Of a stretch of 64,000 bases of DNA, positions 8,988 to 15,656 are shown in pieces. Positions within the stretch are counted from its first letter, which is position 1, and the number at the start of each line of letters is the position of its first letter. The stretch comes from Sediminibacterium roseum (GTDB taxonomy: Bacteria; Bacteroidota; Bacteroidia; Chitinophagales; Chitinophagaceae): assembly GCF_009939005.1 (NCBI RefSeq), contig NZ_JAACJS010000011.1, positions 338,096 through 402,095 on the forward strand. Reading direction: 5' to 3'. The translations under genes were made by a program, and so were the position numbers. Under the pieces are notes generated by a model. That model was not told where the DNA came from. It did not search any database and was given only the letters and a program-made list of their open reading frames with translations.

Positions 8988-9809
8988 CTATTCAAAAAAG
9001 ATCCGCACCGTCTGGTAGAACCATTTGTTTCCCGAGGCCGATCCTGTTTGCTGCATTTGCTCGTTAAAACCCTGCAGGCCGAAGAGCCCGGCCATGTTTC
9101 CATTGCGGAGCGCGATTTCAAGATAGCCGGCAGAATTGAACCAGGCTAGTTTCTCCGATTCGGTTACAGAAGTATAATTATCGCTGATCGTTTCAATCAC
9201 CTCGTTCCGCTTGAACACGATCTTGAATTTGCGCCCGTTTCGCTGTTCGTTGAATTCTTCGCGGGTGATGTTGATCACAACATTCTCAAAATTATCAATG
9301 AACAGGATCTGCCCTTCCATCCAGTTGGGGCCAAGCGTGGCGCGGAGCGGGTATTTTTCTTCGATGTCGCTAACCGGTTGACCGCCTGATAAGAGATTGC
9401 CGGTATCAGCGATCGCAGCAACTTTTTCAGCCACCAGCTGTGTTATTTCAAGCAACGTATTTTTGGCGCCCACTTCAAACGATACAAGTTCCCAGGGTTT
9501 GTTGCCTGTGATCATGGTGAGCAAACCGTTGTCTGGGCAAATGATAAACTGTTCGTTGTGTCTCGCGATGAGCAAATGATCAACGGGCGACTCGAATAAG
9601 TTAACGATCACCAGGTGAAAAGTTCCCGGAGGAAAATGTTTGAACGAATTGTTACACGTATATGCCGCCTGCGGAAAATTGGTCTGCGATAGATAATGGG
9701 TGATGTCTACAATGTTCAGCGTGGGCAACAGGCTAAGGAACTGTCCTTTGATAGCGCCGGAGAGATAATCCCGCTGGCCTAAGTCTGTTGTCAACGTTAG
9801 AATGGGCAT
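8988..9809 (-). CDS. SAM hydroxide adenosyltransferase family protein (DUF62)
   Basis: 273 residues. Belongs to the fluorinase/chlorinase-like fold family; bacterial members without halide specificity hydrolyse S-adenosylmethionine to adenosine and methionine. Seen: N-terminal LTTDLGQRDYLSGAIKG, the conserved pattern ending CPDNGLL, and a C-terminal beta-barrel half (IDNFENVVINITREEF). Length and start agree with the family. It is cytoplasmic. It lies on the same strand as the SDR gene, separated by 29 nt, and is probably co-transcribed with it. Confidence 0.88.
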   Translation of the reverse strand: MPILTLTTDLGQRDYLSGAIKGQFLSLLPTLNIVDITHYLSQTNFPQAAYTCNNSFKHFPPGTFHLVIVNLFESPVDHLLIARHNEQFIICPDNGLLTMITGNKPWELVSFEVGAKNTLLEITQLVAEKVAAIADTGNLLSGGQPVSDIEEKYPLRATLGPNWMEGQILFIDNFENVVINITREEFNEQRNGRKFKIVFKRNEVIETISDNYTSVTESEKLAWFNSAGYLEIALRNGNMAGLFGLQGFNEQMQQTGSASGNKWFYQTVRIFFE

Positions 9810-9838
9810 GGTGACAGTTAAACGTATGAAGCGTACAG

Positions 9839-10645
9839 TTATTTCACCAACTCACCGTTTTTGAAGAAAAATTTCCTGACGAGTTTATCGGCCATTGCCG
9901 GGAAAAAGCGGTTCATAAAAACGGCCCTTTTACCTGTGAAAGTGAGTACGAGTGTACGTTTTCTTTTGGTAATGGCATCGAGGATATGCGCTGCGCATTC
10001 TTCTGCGCTCATCATTTTGTCTTCGTCCATTGGTGTTTCCCCCTGCGATTTTCCTTCCCCGTTCAGGGCCGCGTTGCGGATATTGGATGCGGTAAAGCCA
10101 GGGCACACCCACATTACATTGGTGCCGCTGTCAAGCAGTTCTGTGCGCAGCGATTCCAGCCATCCGTTCACCGCAAACTTGGAAGCCGAGTACCCGCTTC
10201 TCCCGGGCAGGCCGCGGTAACCGGCAATGGAAGACACGCCCACAATGGTTCCCTGGTTCTTGGTGATGTATGGCAAGGCGAATTTGGTGCAGTAAACGGT
10301 GCCCCAGAAATTCACATCCATCACTTTGCGGATGGTATCCAGTTCTGCCTCAGCAAAAACGGCGCGCATAGAGATACCGGCATTGTTGATGAGGATATCG
10401 ATCGTACCAAACTCCTTGATCACACCATCGATAAAATTCTGGCAATCGGCTTCCTTGCTCACATCGGTAGAATGGATGAAGAGGGGAAGGCCGGGGTAGG
10501 TAGACTGCAGCTGGTAAAGTTTATCGTAATTACGGCCACAGGTGGCTACTTTGGCTCCGGCATGGAGAAAAGCGTCGACAAGCGCCTTACCGATCCCTTC
10601 GGATCCGCCGGTAACCACCACAACTTTATTCTTGAATGTAGACAT
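9839..10645 (-). CDS. Short-chain dehydrogenase/reductase
   Basis: 268 residues, classical SDR. Cofactor-binding TGGSEGIG at 12-19, NNAG at 87-90, catalytic Ser139 (VGVSSIAGY), Tyr152 and Lys156 (YSASK). Arg38 after beta-2 (CGRN) suggests NADP(H). A C-terminal extension rich in Phe/Lys/Arg resembles that of DHRS7-like and 3-ketosphinganine reductase-like SDRs, but the substrate cannot be told. A -7 element TATTTTTG lies at 10663-10670 on the minus strand, 18 nt from the start codon. It is probably the first gene of a two-gene unit with the SAM hydrolase-family gene. Confidence 0.9.
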   Translation of the reverse strand: MSTFKNKVVVVTGGSEGIGKALVDAFLHAGAKVATCGRNYDKLYQLQSTYPGLPLFIHSTDVSKEADCQNFIDGVIKEFGTIDILINNAGISMRAVFAEAELDTIRKVMDVNFWGTVYCTKFALPYITKNQGTIVGVSSIAGYRGLPGRSGYSASKFAVNGWLESLRTELLDSGTNVMWVCPGFTASNIRNAALNGEGKSQGETPMDEDKMMSAEECAAHILDAITKRKRTLVLTFTGKRAVFMNRFFPAMADKLVRKFFFKNGELVK

Positions 10646-10733
10646 GAGGAACTGTTATGCAGCAAAAATAAGCAGTTCGCACCTGAGTTATTGACGAAGT
10701 GTGAGTAATTAGCATAAAATAGTTTTATAAAAA

Positions 10734-10764
10734 TTTGGCTGGTTTTCTTTTTCTCCTATTTTTG
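10734..10764 (+). promoter_or_regulatory. Promoter of tRNA-Lys
   Basis: TTTG at 10734-10737, a 19-nt spacer, then TATTTTTG at 10757-10764: a perfect Bacteroidota promoter 50 nt before the tRNA. Confidence 0.8.
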
Positions 10765-10813
10765 CACTCCCAAAGAAAAAAGCCTCAACCCCTTTTTTCC
10801 GCCGGAAAGGTTC

Positions 10814-10886
10814 GATTCCGTAGCTCAGTTGGTAGAGCAATACACTTTTAATGTATGGGTCCTGGGTCCGAGTCCCAGCGGGATCA
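10814..10886 (+). tRNA. trnK: tRNA-Lys (anticodon UUU)
   Basis: 73 nt cloverleaf. Acceptor stem GATTCCG/CGGGATC (one T-G pair), D arm GCTC/GAGC, anticodon stem ATACA/TGTAT with 7-nt loop CTTTTAA giving anticodon TTT, and T arm CTGGG/CCCAG. CCA is not encoded. The last 13 nt plus the next base form the left copy of a 14-bp direct repeat, so the gene is an integration site that has been kept functional by the incoming element. Confidence 0.95.
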
Positions 10887-10887
10887 C
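10874..10887 (+). repeat. Left attachment site (attL core)
   Basis: CCCAGCGGGATCAC, the 3' end of tRNA-Lys plus one base. An identical 14-mer is at 15067-15080 in the same orientation. This is the standard signature of tyrosine-recombinase integration at a tRNA gene. Confidence 0.75.
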
Positions 10888-10898
10888 TAATTACCATG

Positions 10899-10934
10899 GA
10901 ATACCGTTGAAAATCAACGGTATTCTTTTTTTTT
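10899..10934 (+). terminator. tRNA-Lys terminator supplied by the island
   Basis: Perfect 12-bp stem (10899-10910 with 10914-10925), AAA loop, then nine T (10926-10934). It lies just inside the left attachment site, so it arrived with the inserted DNA and now ends the tRNA transcript. Confidence 0.85.
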
Positions 10935-10935
10935 G

Positions 10936-10956
10936 GTCTATCTGTTGTCTATCTGT
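10936..10956 (+). repeat. Paired direct repeats at left end of island
   Basis: GTCTATCTGT occurs at 10936-10945 and again at 10947-10956 (11-bp period), about 50 bp inside attL. They could be arm-type binding sites of the lost or external integrase. Confidence 0.5.
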
Positions 10957-11079
10957 GGAGTAAAAGAGCTGTTTAGTTGGTGTAACTTGTTGTGACTTTG
11001 CATCACCGTTTGACACTTAGTAAAGTTACAAAACTCACTAGGCATTTCATAATTTTTTCATCACGTACAACGCGTAAAA

Positions 11080-11100
11080 AAAGCAGTTTAAAACTGCTTT
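11080..11100 (-). terminator. Inverted repeat in island left flank
   Basis: AAAGCAGTTT/AAACTGCTTT around one base, flanked on the plus side by an A-run, so it would work as a terminator on the minus strand. No gene to be terminated is visible; it may be a relic of a deleted minus-strand gene. The rest of 10957-11226 holds nothing recognisable. Confidence 0.4.
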
Positions 11101-11226
11101 ACTGAAACAACTGTTGTACATCGTTGCTGAGAAAATAAACCCTTCGCCGCACAAAGAGTGGGATTCCGGAATGGATAACGGCTCAGTAACGATAGTGTAA
11201 CATCTCTCGCTTGTAGATATCTGACT

Positions 11227-11256
11227 TTTGAATTTCTCAGTATTATGGTTAATTTG
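11227..11256 (+). promoter_or_regulatory. Probable promoter of the island NTPase gene
   Basis: TTTG at 11227-11230, 18-nt spacer, TTAATTTG at 11249-11256 (one mismatch to TAnnTTTG). It overlaps the most upstream possible start codon (11245), which supports the ATG at 11329 as the true start. Confidence 0.45.
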
Positions 11257-11328
11257 GCACTCCCCCCATCCCATACCCCGTGTCCCCGCGGGTCCCCGCG
11301 AATCTTTCATTTTTCAAATTTCCTCAGC

Positions 11329-14300
11329 ATGAAAATCCCTAAAATGGCGCTTTCGGCGCTCAACAGACTGATAGCAGGATTGCAAAATCTTCAAACAAAA
11401 TGGAATGTTTCGGCTCGTCCCGAACTTCCGTACGCCCCGCTTTCCGCCAGTGATACAGCGGAAAACGTAGATGAATACCTGCAGGCCATTGACTGGGCAA
11501 TTGAGCATCGTAAAAAGTATGGAATTTACAATATTGCCCTGACAGGACCTTACGGTTCAGGGAAAAGCAGTATCCTGAAAACCTATATGAAAAGCAGGAA
11601 AGGAAAGGGAAATACTTTCCTGCCTATTTCATTGGCCACCTTTCAGGAAGAGAAAGCGCAGGAAAACCCCGCAACCCCACCCGTCAAAAACGAACTCCTG
11701 CGCCTGATTGAATTGAGTATTCTGCAGCAAATCTTCTATCATGAAAACGACCGGAAAATCCCGGATTCGAGATTCCGAAAGATTAAAAGCTTCTCTTTCT
11801 GGCAGTTATTGCTGACAACAGTATGTCTGTTATTATTTGCACTGGCCTGCCTGGAATTGTTTTTTCCCGCGATAGTTGCATCGGGATTATTGCTGAAGAA
11901 GGACTACAAGGTTCCCGATGCGATCCACTGGACATCCATCGTAATATTCATTCTTGGTTTACTGCTGATTATTTACCGTTCGATTCGCCTGATAAGTGGG
12001 ATAAGCATCGAAAAGCTCAAAATTCACAATGCGGAAATAAACATTGACAAAAACATCAGCAAATCAATACTCAATCATCATTTGGATGAAATCCTTTACT
12101 TTTTTGAAGTCACCAAATACAATGTGGTGGTAATCGAAGACCTCGACCGCTTCCGCGAAACAGATATTTTCACGAAACTTCGCGAAATCAACCTGCTGAT
12201 TAACAATTCAGAAAAAATAAAAAGGGAGATCGTTTTCATCTATGCCGTAAGGGATGATATGTTTCGGGAAGATAATGAAAGAACCAAGTTCTTCGAATTC
12301 ATCATACCCATTATCCCGATCATTAATCCGAATAACTCCAGTCAGAAACTATTGGCAAAAGCCTCGACGGCGCAATACAAACTTTCCGAGAACCTGATTG
12401 ACAGTGTTTCCGGATTCATCGATGACATGAGGTTGCTGCACAATATTACCAACGAGTTTTTCCTGTACCGGCTGAAAATCAACCAGTCGTTGACACAGGA
12501 CAATCTCCTCGCCCTTATTGTTTATAAAAACCTTTTCCCGAATGATTTTGCACAGTTAAGTAATAACAAGGGAAATCTTTACAAGGTTTTCGGTGAAACA
12601 AAAAAAGAGTTGCAGGAGGACCAAATAAAAAATCTGAAAGAAGCCGTTGAAAAAGCAAAACAACGCATCGGGGAGCTTGAATCCATTATGCTCGATGATC
12701 TTACAGAACTGAGATACACCTATCTTTTACTTTATGTGTCAAAACTAAAAGGTTTTGTGAGTTTTGTTATTAACGGCACGGATGTAACGATGGAAGACAT
12801 GGCCGAAGATGCAAATTTTCAGCGGCTGATGAAAGATGAATGCAGCTACACCTATTTCGTCGAATACCAGTACAGTTACAGGAGAACCGAAAAAATTCCA
12901 AACAAATTCAAACAGATTGAAGAGGAGGTAAATAAGTCTAAAAAATATTTAGATCGGGAAAAAGATCTCAAAGACATCAGTAATGGTGGAATAGAAGCGC
13001 TTAAAAGATCGATCGCTGAGAATGGAAAGAAGATCGACGCTGTACGTCGCCTGAAACTCCGGGAACTGGTTGTGAATAGCAGGCACATTTTTTCCTTCGA
13101 AAACGAGAAACAGGCCGCATTGGTAAATCTCCTGATTCGCAATGGCTTCATCGACGAAAATTACAACGAATACATTTCATTGTTTTATGAAGGAACAATT
13201 ACCAAATCGGATTACCAGTTCCTGGTAAATATCAAGACAGGAGTTGATACTCCATTCGACTATTCGTTGTCTAAAACCAAAAATCTGATCAGAAAAATAA
13301 ACATCTGTGATTTTGAAACGACCTTTGTACTGAATTACCAACTGGCCGACTCCTTACTTTCCGTCAAAGCTTTTGGTGACAAATTGGATATATTACTCTC
13401 ATCCCTGGCCAGTGAATCTGCTACCTCAGTCCGCTTTATTGATGGCTACCTCGATAACGGCTCCGAACCCGGCAAACTAATTGCGTTACTGTTAAAAAAA
13501 TGGAAAGGCTGCTGGACCTACCTGGAAAACAAATCGCAGTATACAGAAGACAGAAAAAAGAAATATTTTCAATTGATTATTGCACACGCGGACCTGTCGG
13601 ATATTAAACTATTGTATGATCAGGAATTATTCAGCAAAGCGCTCTACGCTTACCCTGATTTTCTATCGATTGTTGATAACCCTGACAGAATCAAGGCTGT
13701 GATCAAACTGCTGAATCTTAGATTTACTCACCTGGATATCAAATTGTCTCCAAAAGAATTAATCACATTTATTTACGAGAACAATTATTACGAGCTCAAC
13801 CCGAAAATGATTGCGCTGGTACTGGATGCAAGAGGTGCGTATGAAGAGCTGGGTTTTACCACACGTAATTATCATTTTATCAGGAATTCGGGGGCGTCCT
13901 CGCTGATCGAATACGTCAAGGCAAACCTGGACAGTTACCTGTCCGCTACTTATTTGGAACTCGAGAACAATACTGAAGAAGTAGAAGCCGACCTTATTTC
14001 ATTGCTGAATGAACCATCGATTGCGGAGTCTTATCTCGTTGAAATACTGGAGATGACTTCCACTAAGATCAGCGATCTGCAAAGTATTCAGACACCCGAA
14101 ACCAAGTTGCTGGTCGTTAACAGTAATAAAATGTTGCCGACATGGGCCAATGTTTTTGACTATTACCAGGCTGACGGAAGTACTTCGGTAGATCCGCTTG
14201 CGGAGTATATCAGCATTGGAGAAAACGCAGAAGCACTTGCAAAAACCAAGATTCCGCAAGATAGCGGCGAAGAAAGGACTTATAGGGATTTTATCGTGAA

Positions 14301-14991
14301 GCTACTGCTGTGTGATGAAATTGAGGACGACGCCTATGATAAAATACTGGCGGCTGTAGCTTATTCTTTCAGTTCATTGACAATCGAGAACCTTACCAGT
14401 AAGAAAGTAAAAAGCCTCGTGGAGCATCGCAAACTCAGTTTCAACCAGGCCAACTTTGATGCGCTAAAAGAAAATGGATCCAACCATATTCGTTTTATCG
14501 AGCAGTATCGGACAAAATTCCTCCTGGATATATCAGCCGTCTCCATTGACGCTGGTGATCTTAACCTGGTGATAAAGTCGGGAGCTTTTTCTGATGCGGA
14601 AAAAAACCTGATTACAGAAAAATGCGACGAAGCTTTATTAAAGCAAAATGGCAGCTCGCTTGAGGAAGTGGGCAAGATGATCCTGCGCAACAATACCTAC
14701 CGCGTGTCTGACAGTTTGGTAGAGGCCATTTTGCTGAACCTGCGACTTAGCGTGGAACAACGCATACGCATTTTTAAATGGAAGCAGTCCCAGGTGCCAG
14801 ATAACAATATCGATCAATTACTGAACGGGTTAGACGAGCCTTATTCGGATATCACTATCAAAGGGAAACGGCCACTATTACCAATGACGGAATATAATTC
14901 GGAACTAGCTTCAATACTCAAATCGCGAAATTACATCTCATCCTTTGATATTAAAGACAATGGCGTAAGGATCAATACATTCACGACGTAA
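11329..14991 (+). CDS. YobI/KAP-like membrane P-loop NTPase, candidate phage-defence protein
   Basis: 1220 residues. Walker A GPYGSGKSS at 73-81 within the NIALTGPYGSGKSS context typical of YobI-like proteins. Walker B is VVVIEDLDRF at 266-275, followed by AVRDDMF. Two hydrophobic segments (about 157-190 and 201-222) lie between Walker A and B, as in KAP NTPases, which hold the ATPase domain at the inner face of the membrane. The remaining 900 residues are charged and helical, with a coiled-coil stretch near 430-450 and 540-590, and have no recognisable catalytic motif; a sensor or effector role is likely. Known for the family: PifA of plasmid F is a KAP protein that excludes phage T7. The gene is the only cargo of a tRNA-Lys island and is visibly AT-richer than its neighbours. 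A defence role is inference. Confidence 0.85.
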   Translation: MKIPKMALSALNRLIAGLQNLQTKWNVSARPELPYAPLSASDTAENVDEYLQAIDWAIEHRKKYGIYNIALTGPYGSGKSSILKTYMKSRKGKGNTFLPISLATFQEEKAQENPATPPVKNELLRLIELSILQQIFYHENDRKIPDSRFRKIKSFSFWQLLLTTVCLLLFALACLELFFPAIVASGLLLKKDYKVPDAIHWTSIVIFILGLLLIIYRSIRLISGISIEKLKIHNAEINIDKNISKSILNHHLDEILYFFEVTKYNVVVIEDLDRFRETDIFTKLREINLLINNSEKIKREIVFIYAVRDDMFREDNERTKFFEFIIPIIPIINPNNSSQKLLAKASTAQYKLSENLIDSVSGFIDDMRLLHNITNEFFLYRLKINQSLTQDNLLALIVYKNLFPNDFAQLSNNKGNLYKVFGETKKELQEDQIKNLKEAVEKAKQRIGELESIMLDDLTELRYTYLLLYVSKLKGFVSFVINGTDVTMEDMAEDANFQRLMKDECSYTYFVEYQYSYRRTEKIPNKFKQIEEEVNKSKKYLDREKDLKDISNGGIEALKRSIAENGKKIDAVRRLKLRELVVNSRHIFSFENEKQAALVNLLIRNGFIDENYNEYISLFYEGTITKSDYQFLVNIKTGVDTPFDYSLSKTKNLIRKINICDFETTFVLNYQLADSLLSVKAFGDKLDILLSSLASESATSVRFIDGYLDNGSEPGKLIALLLKKWKGCWTYLENKSQYTEDRKKKYFQLIIAHADLSDIKLLYDQELFSKALYAYPDFLSIVDNPDRIKAVIKLLNLRFTHLDIKLSPKELITFIYENNYYELNPKMIALVLDARGAYEELGFTTRNYHFIRNSGASSLIEYVKANLDSYLSATYLELENNTEEVEADLISLLNEPSIAESYLVEILEMTSTKISDLQSIQTPETKLLVVNSNKMLPTWANVFDYYQADGSTSVDPLAEYISIGENAEALAKTKIPQDSGEERTYRDFIVKLLLCDEIEDDAYDKILAAVAYSFSSLTIENLTSKKVKSLVEHRKLSFNQANFDALKENGSNHIRFIEQYRTKFLLDISAVSIDAGDLNLVIKSGAFSDAEKNLITEKCDEALLKQNGSSLEEVGKMILRNNTYRVSDSLVEAILLNLRLSVEQRIRIFKWKQSQVPDNNIDQLLNGLDEPYSDITIKGKRPLLPMTEYNSELASILKSRNYISSFDIKDNGVRINTFTT

Positions 14992-15026
14992 TGCGAAATT
15001 CAGGATGAAAACAGTTTAAATCCAAG

Positions 15027-15045
15027 TAATGACAACTAATGACAA
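15027..15045 (+). repeat. Paired direct repeats at right end of island
   Basis: TAATGACAA at 15027-15035 and 15037-15045 (10-bp period), 22 bp inside attR. With the doublet at the left end this gives a symmetrical arrangement expected of integrase arm sites. Confidence 0.5.
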
Positions 15046-15066
15046 GTAAGAAAAGTGCTAAGACGC

Positions 15067-15080
15067 CCCAGCGGGATCAC
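15067..15080 (+). repeat. Right attachment site (attR core)
   Basis: CCCAGCGGGATCAC, identical to the tRNA-Lys 3' end at 10874-10887. It is followed directly by a terminator hairpin, as expected for the original downstream flank of the tRNA gene. Confidence 0.75.
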
Positions 15081-15111
15081 AAGGAGTATGTTTTTACATA
15101 CTCCTTTTTTT
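15081..15111 (+). terminator. Original tRNA-Lys terminator, displaced by the island
   Basis: 11-bp stem (15081-15091 with 15096-15106), TTTT loop and a T-run to 15111. It directly abuts attR. Before insertion it would have followed the tRNA at once; it now serves the NTPase gene. Confidence 0.85.
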
Positions 15112-15213
15112 GTGCACATTTCAAAGGATTACTCGTGGGATCAGCATGATTTCCCTTCAAAAAAATCCAAAAAGTCAGCCCGCTGCAGAGGCCAAAGCAA
15201 ATATTAGATGCAG

Positions 15214-15255
15214 AAAACAAATGCGACCAGCCCATAAAGCGATCGCATTTGTTTT
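15214..15255 (-). terminator. Bidirectional terminator
   Basis: 13-bp stem: AAAACAAATGCGA at 15214-15226 pairs with its complement at 15243-15255, with a 16-nt loop. The A/T ends give U-tracts in both directions. On the minus strand it ends the operon that finishes at 15310. Confidence 0.7.
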
Positions 15256-15309
15256 TGGCGACGGACGCATTTATCCGCCAAATGTTATTATTGACTCAAT
15301 CCTCCTTCC

Positions 15310-15642
15310 TTACTCAACTCCCACCGCCCGTACGGTAACCACATTGGTTTTTACAGGTATGTTTTTACGAATGGTGCTGATGCCATCGGTAATCGTTAGT
15401 ACATAATTTCCATCAACGGCCTGTGAAAAATCAACGAACTGGCTGAAACGTGGTTGCCTGGAAGATGTCTGGGACAACTGGCTGCCGCGCTCATCTTTGA
15501 TCTCGAGGTCAACCCCCAGCCCGGAAGGATTTACCACCTTAACCAGATAAATGTTGACCGATCCGGACATCTGTTCCTCGATCTGCCAATTCCAAGCTGG
15601 CCACAAGTCGGCATTGCCTGGCAGGAGCCACAACGATGCCAT
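15310..15642 (-). CDS. Small hypothetical protein, possibly with a decayed N-terminus
   Basis: 110 residues from the ATG at 15642; the frame could also begin at a TTG at 15666, inside the preceding gene. The C-terminal 75 residues (VNIYLVKVVNPSG...AVDGNYVLTITDG...) look like a small beta-sandwich of the kind found in short secreted Bacteroidota proteins. The N-terminus (MASLWLLPGNADLWPAWNW) is not a convincing signal peptide, so a start-region frameshift is possible. It is the last gene of the unit containing the GLPGLI and outer-membrane genes, 14 nt after the stop of the receptor gene. Function unknown. Confidence 0.55.
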   Translation of the reverse strand: MASLWLLPGNADLWPAWNWQIEEQMSGSVNIYLVKVVNPSGLGVDLEIKDERGSQLSQTSSRQPRFSQFVDFSQAVDGNYVLTITDGISTIRKNIPVKTNVVTVRAVGVE

Positions 15643-15656
15643 TGTTTCAACGCCAT

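Noticed and set aside
11047..11310. 87-residue minus-strand frame in the island left flank, possible integrase remnant
   Set aside because: No tyrosine-recombinase motif, and it overlaps the likely promoter of the NTPase gene.
11245..11328. Upstream extension of the island NTPase
   Set aside because: The added 28 residues are Pro-rich and without family match, and the start would lie on the -7 element.
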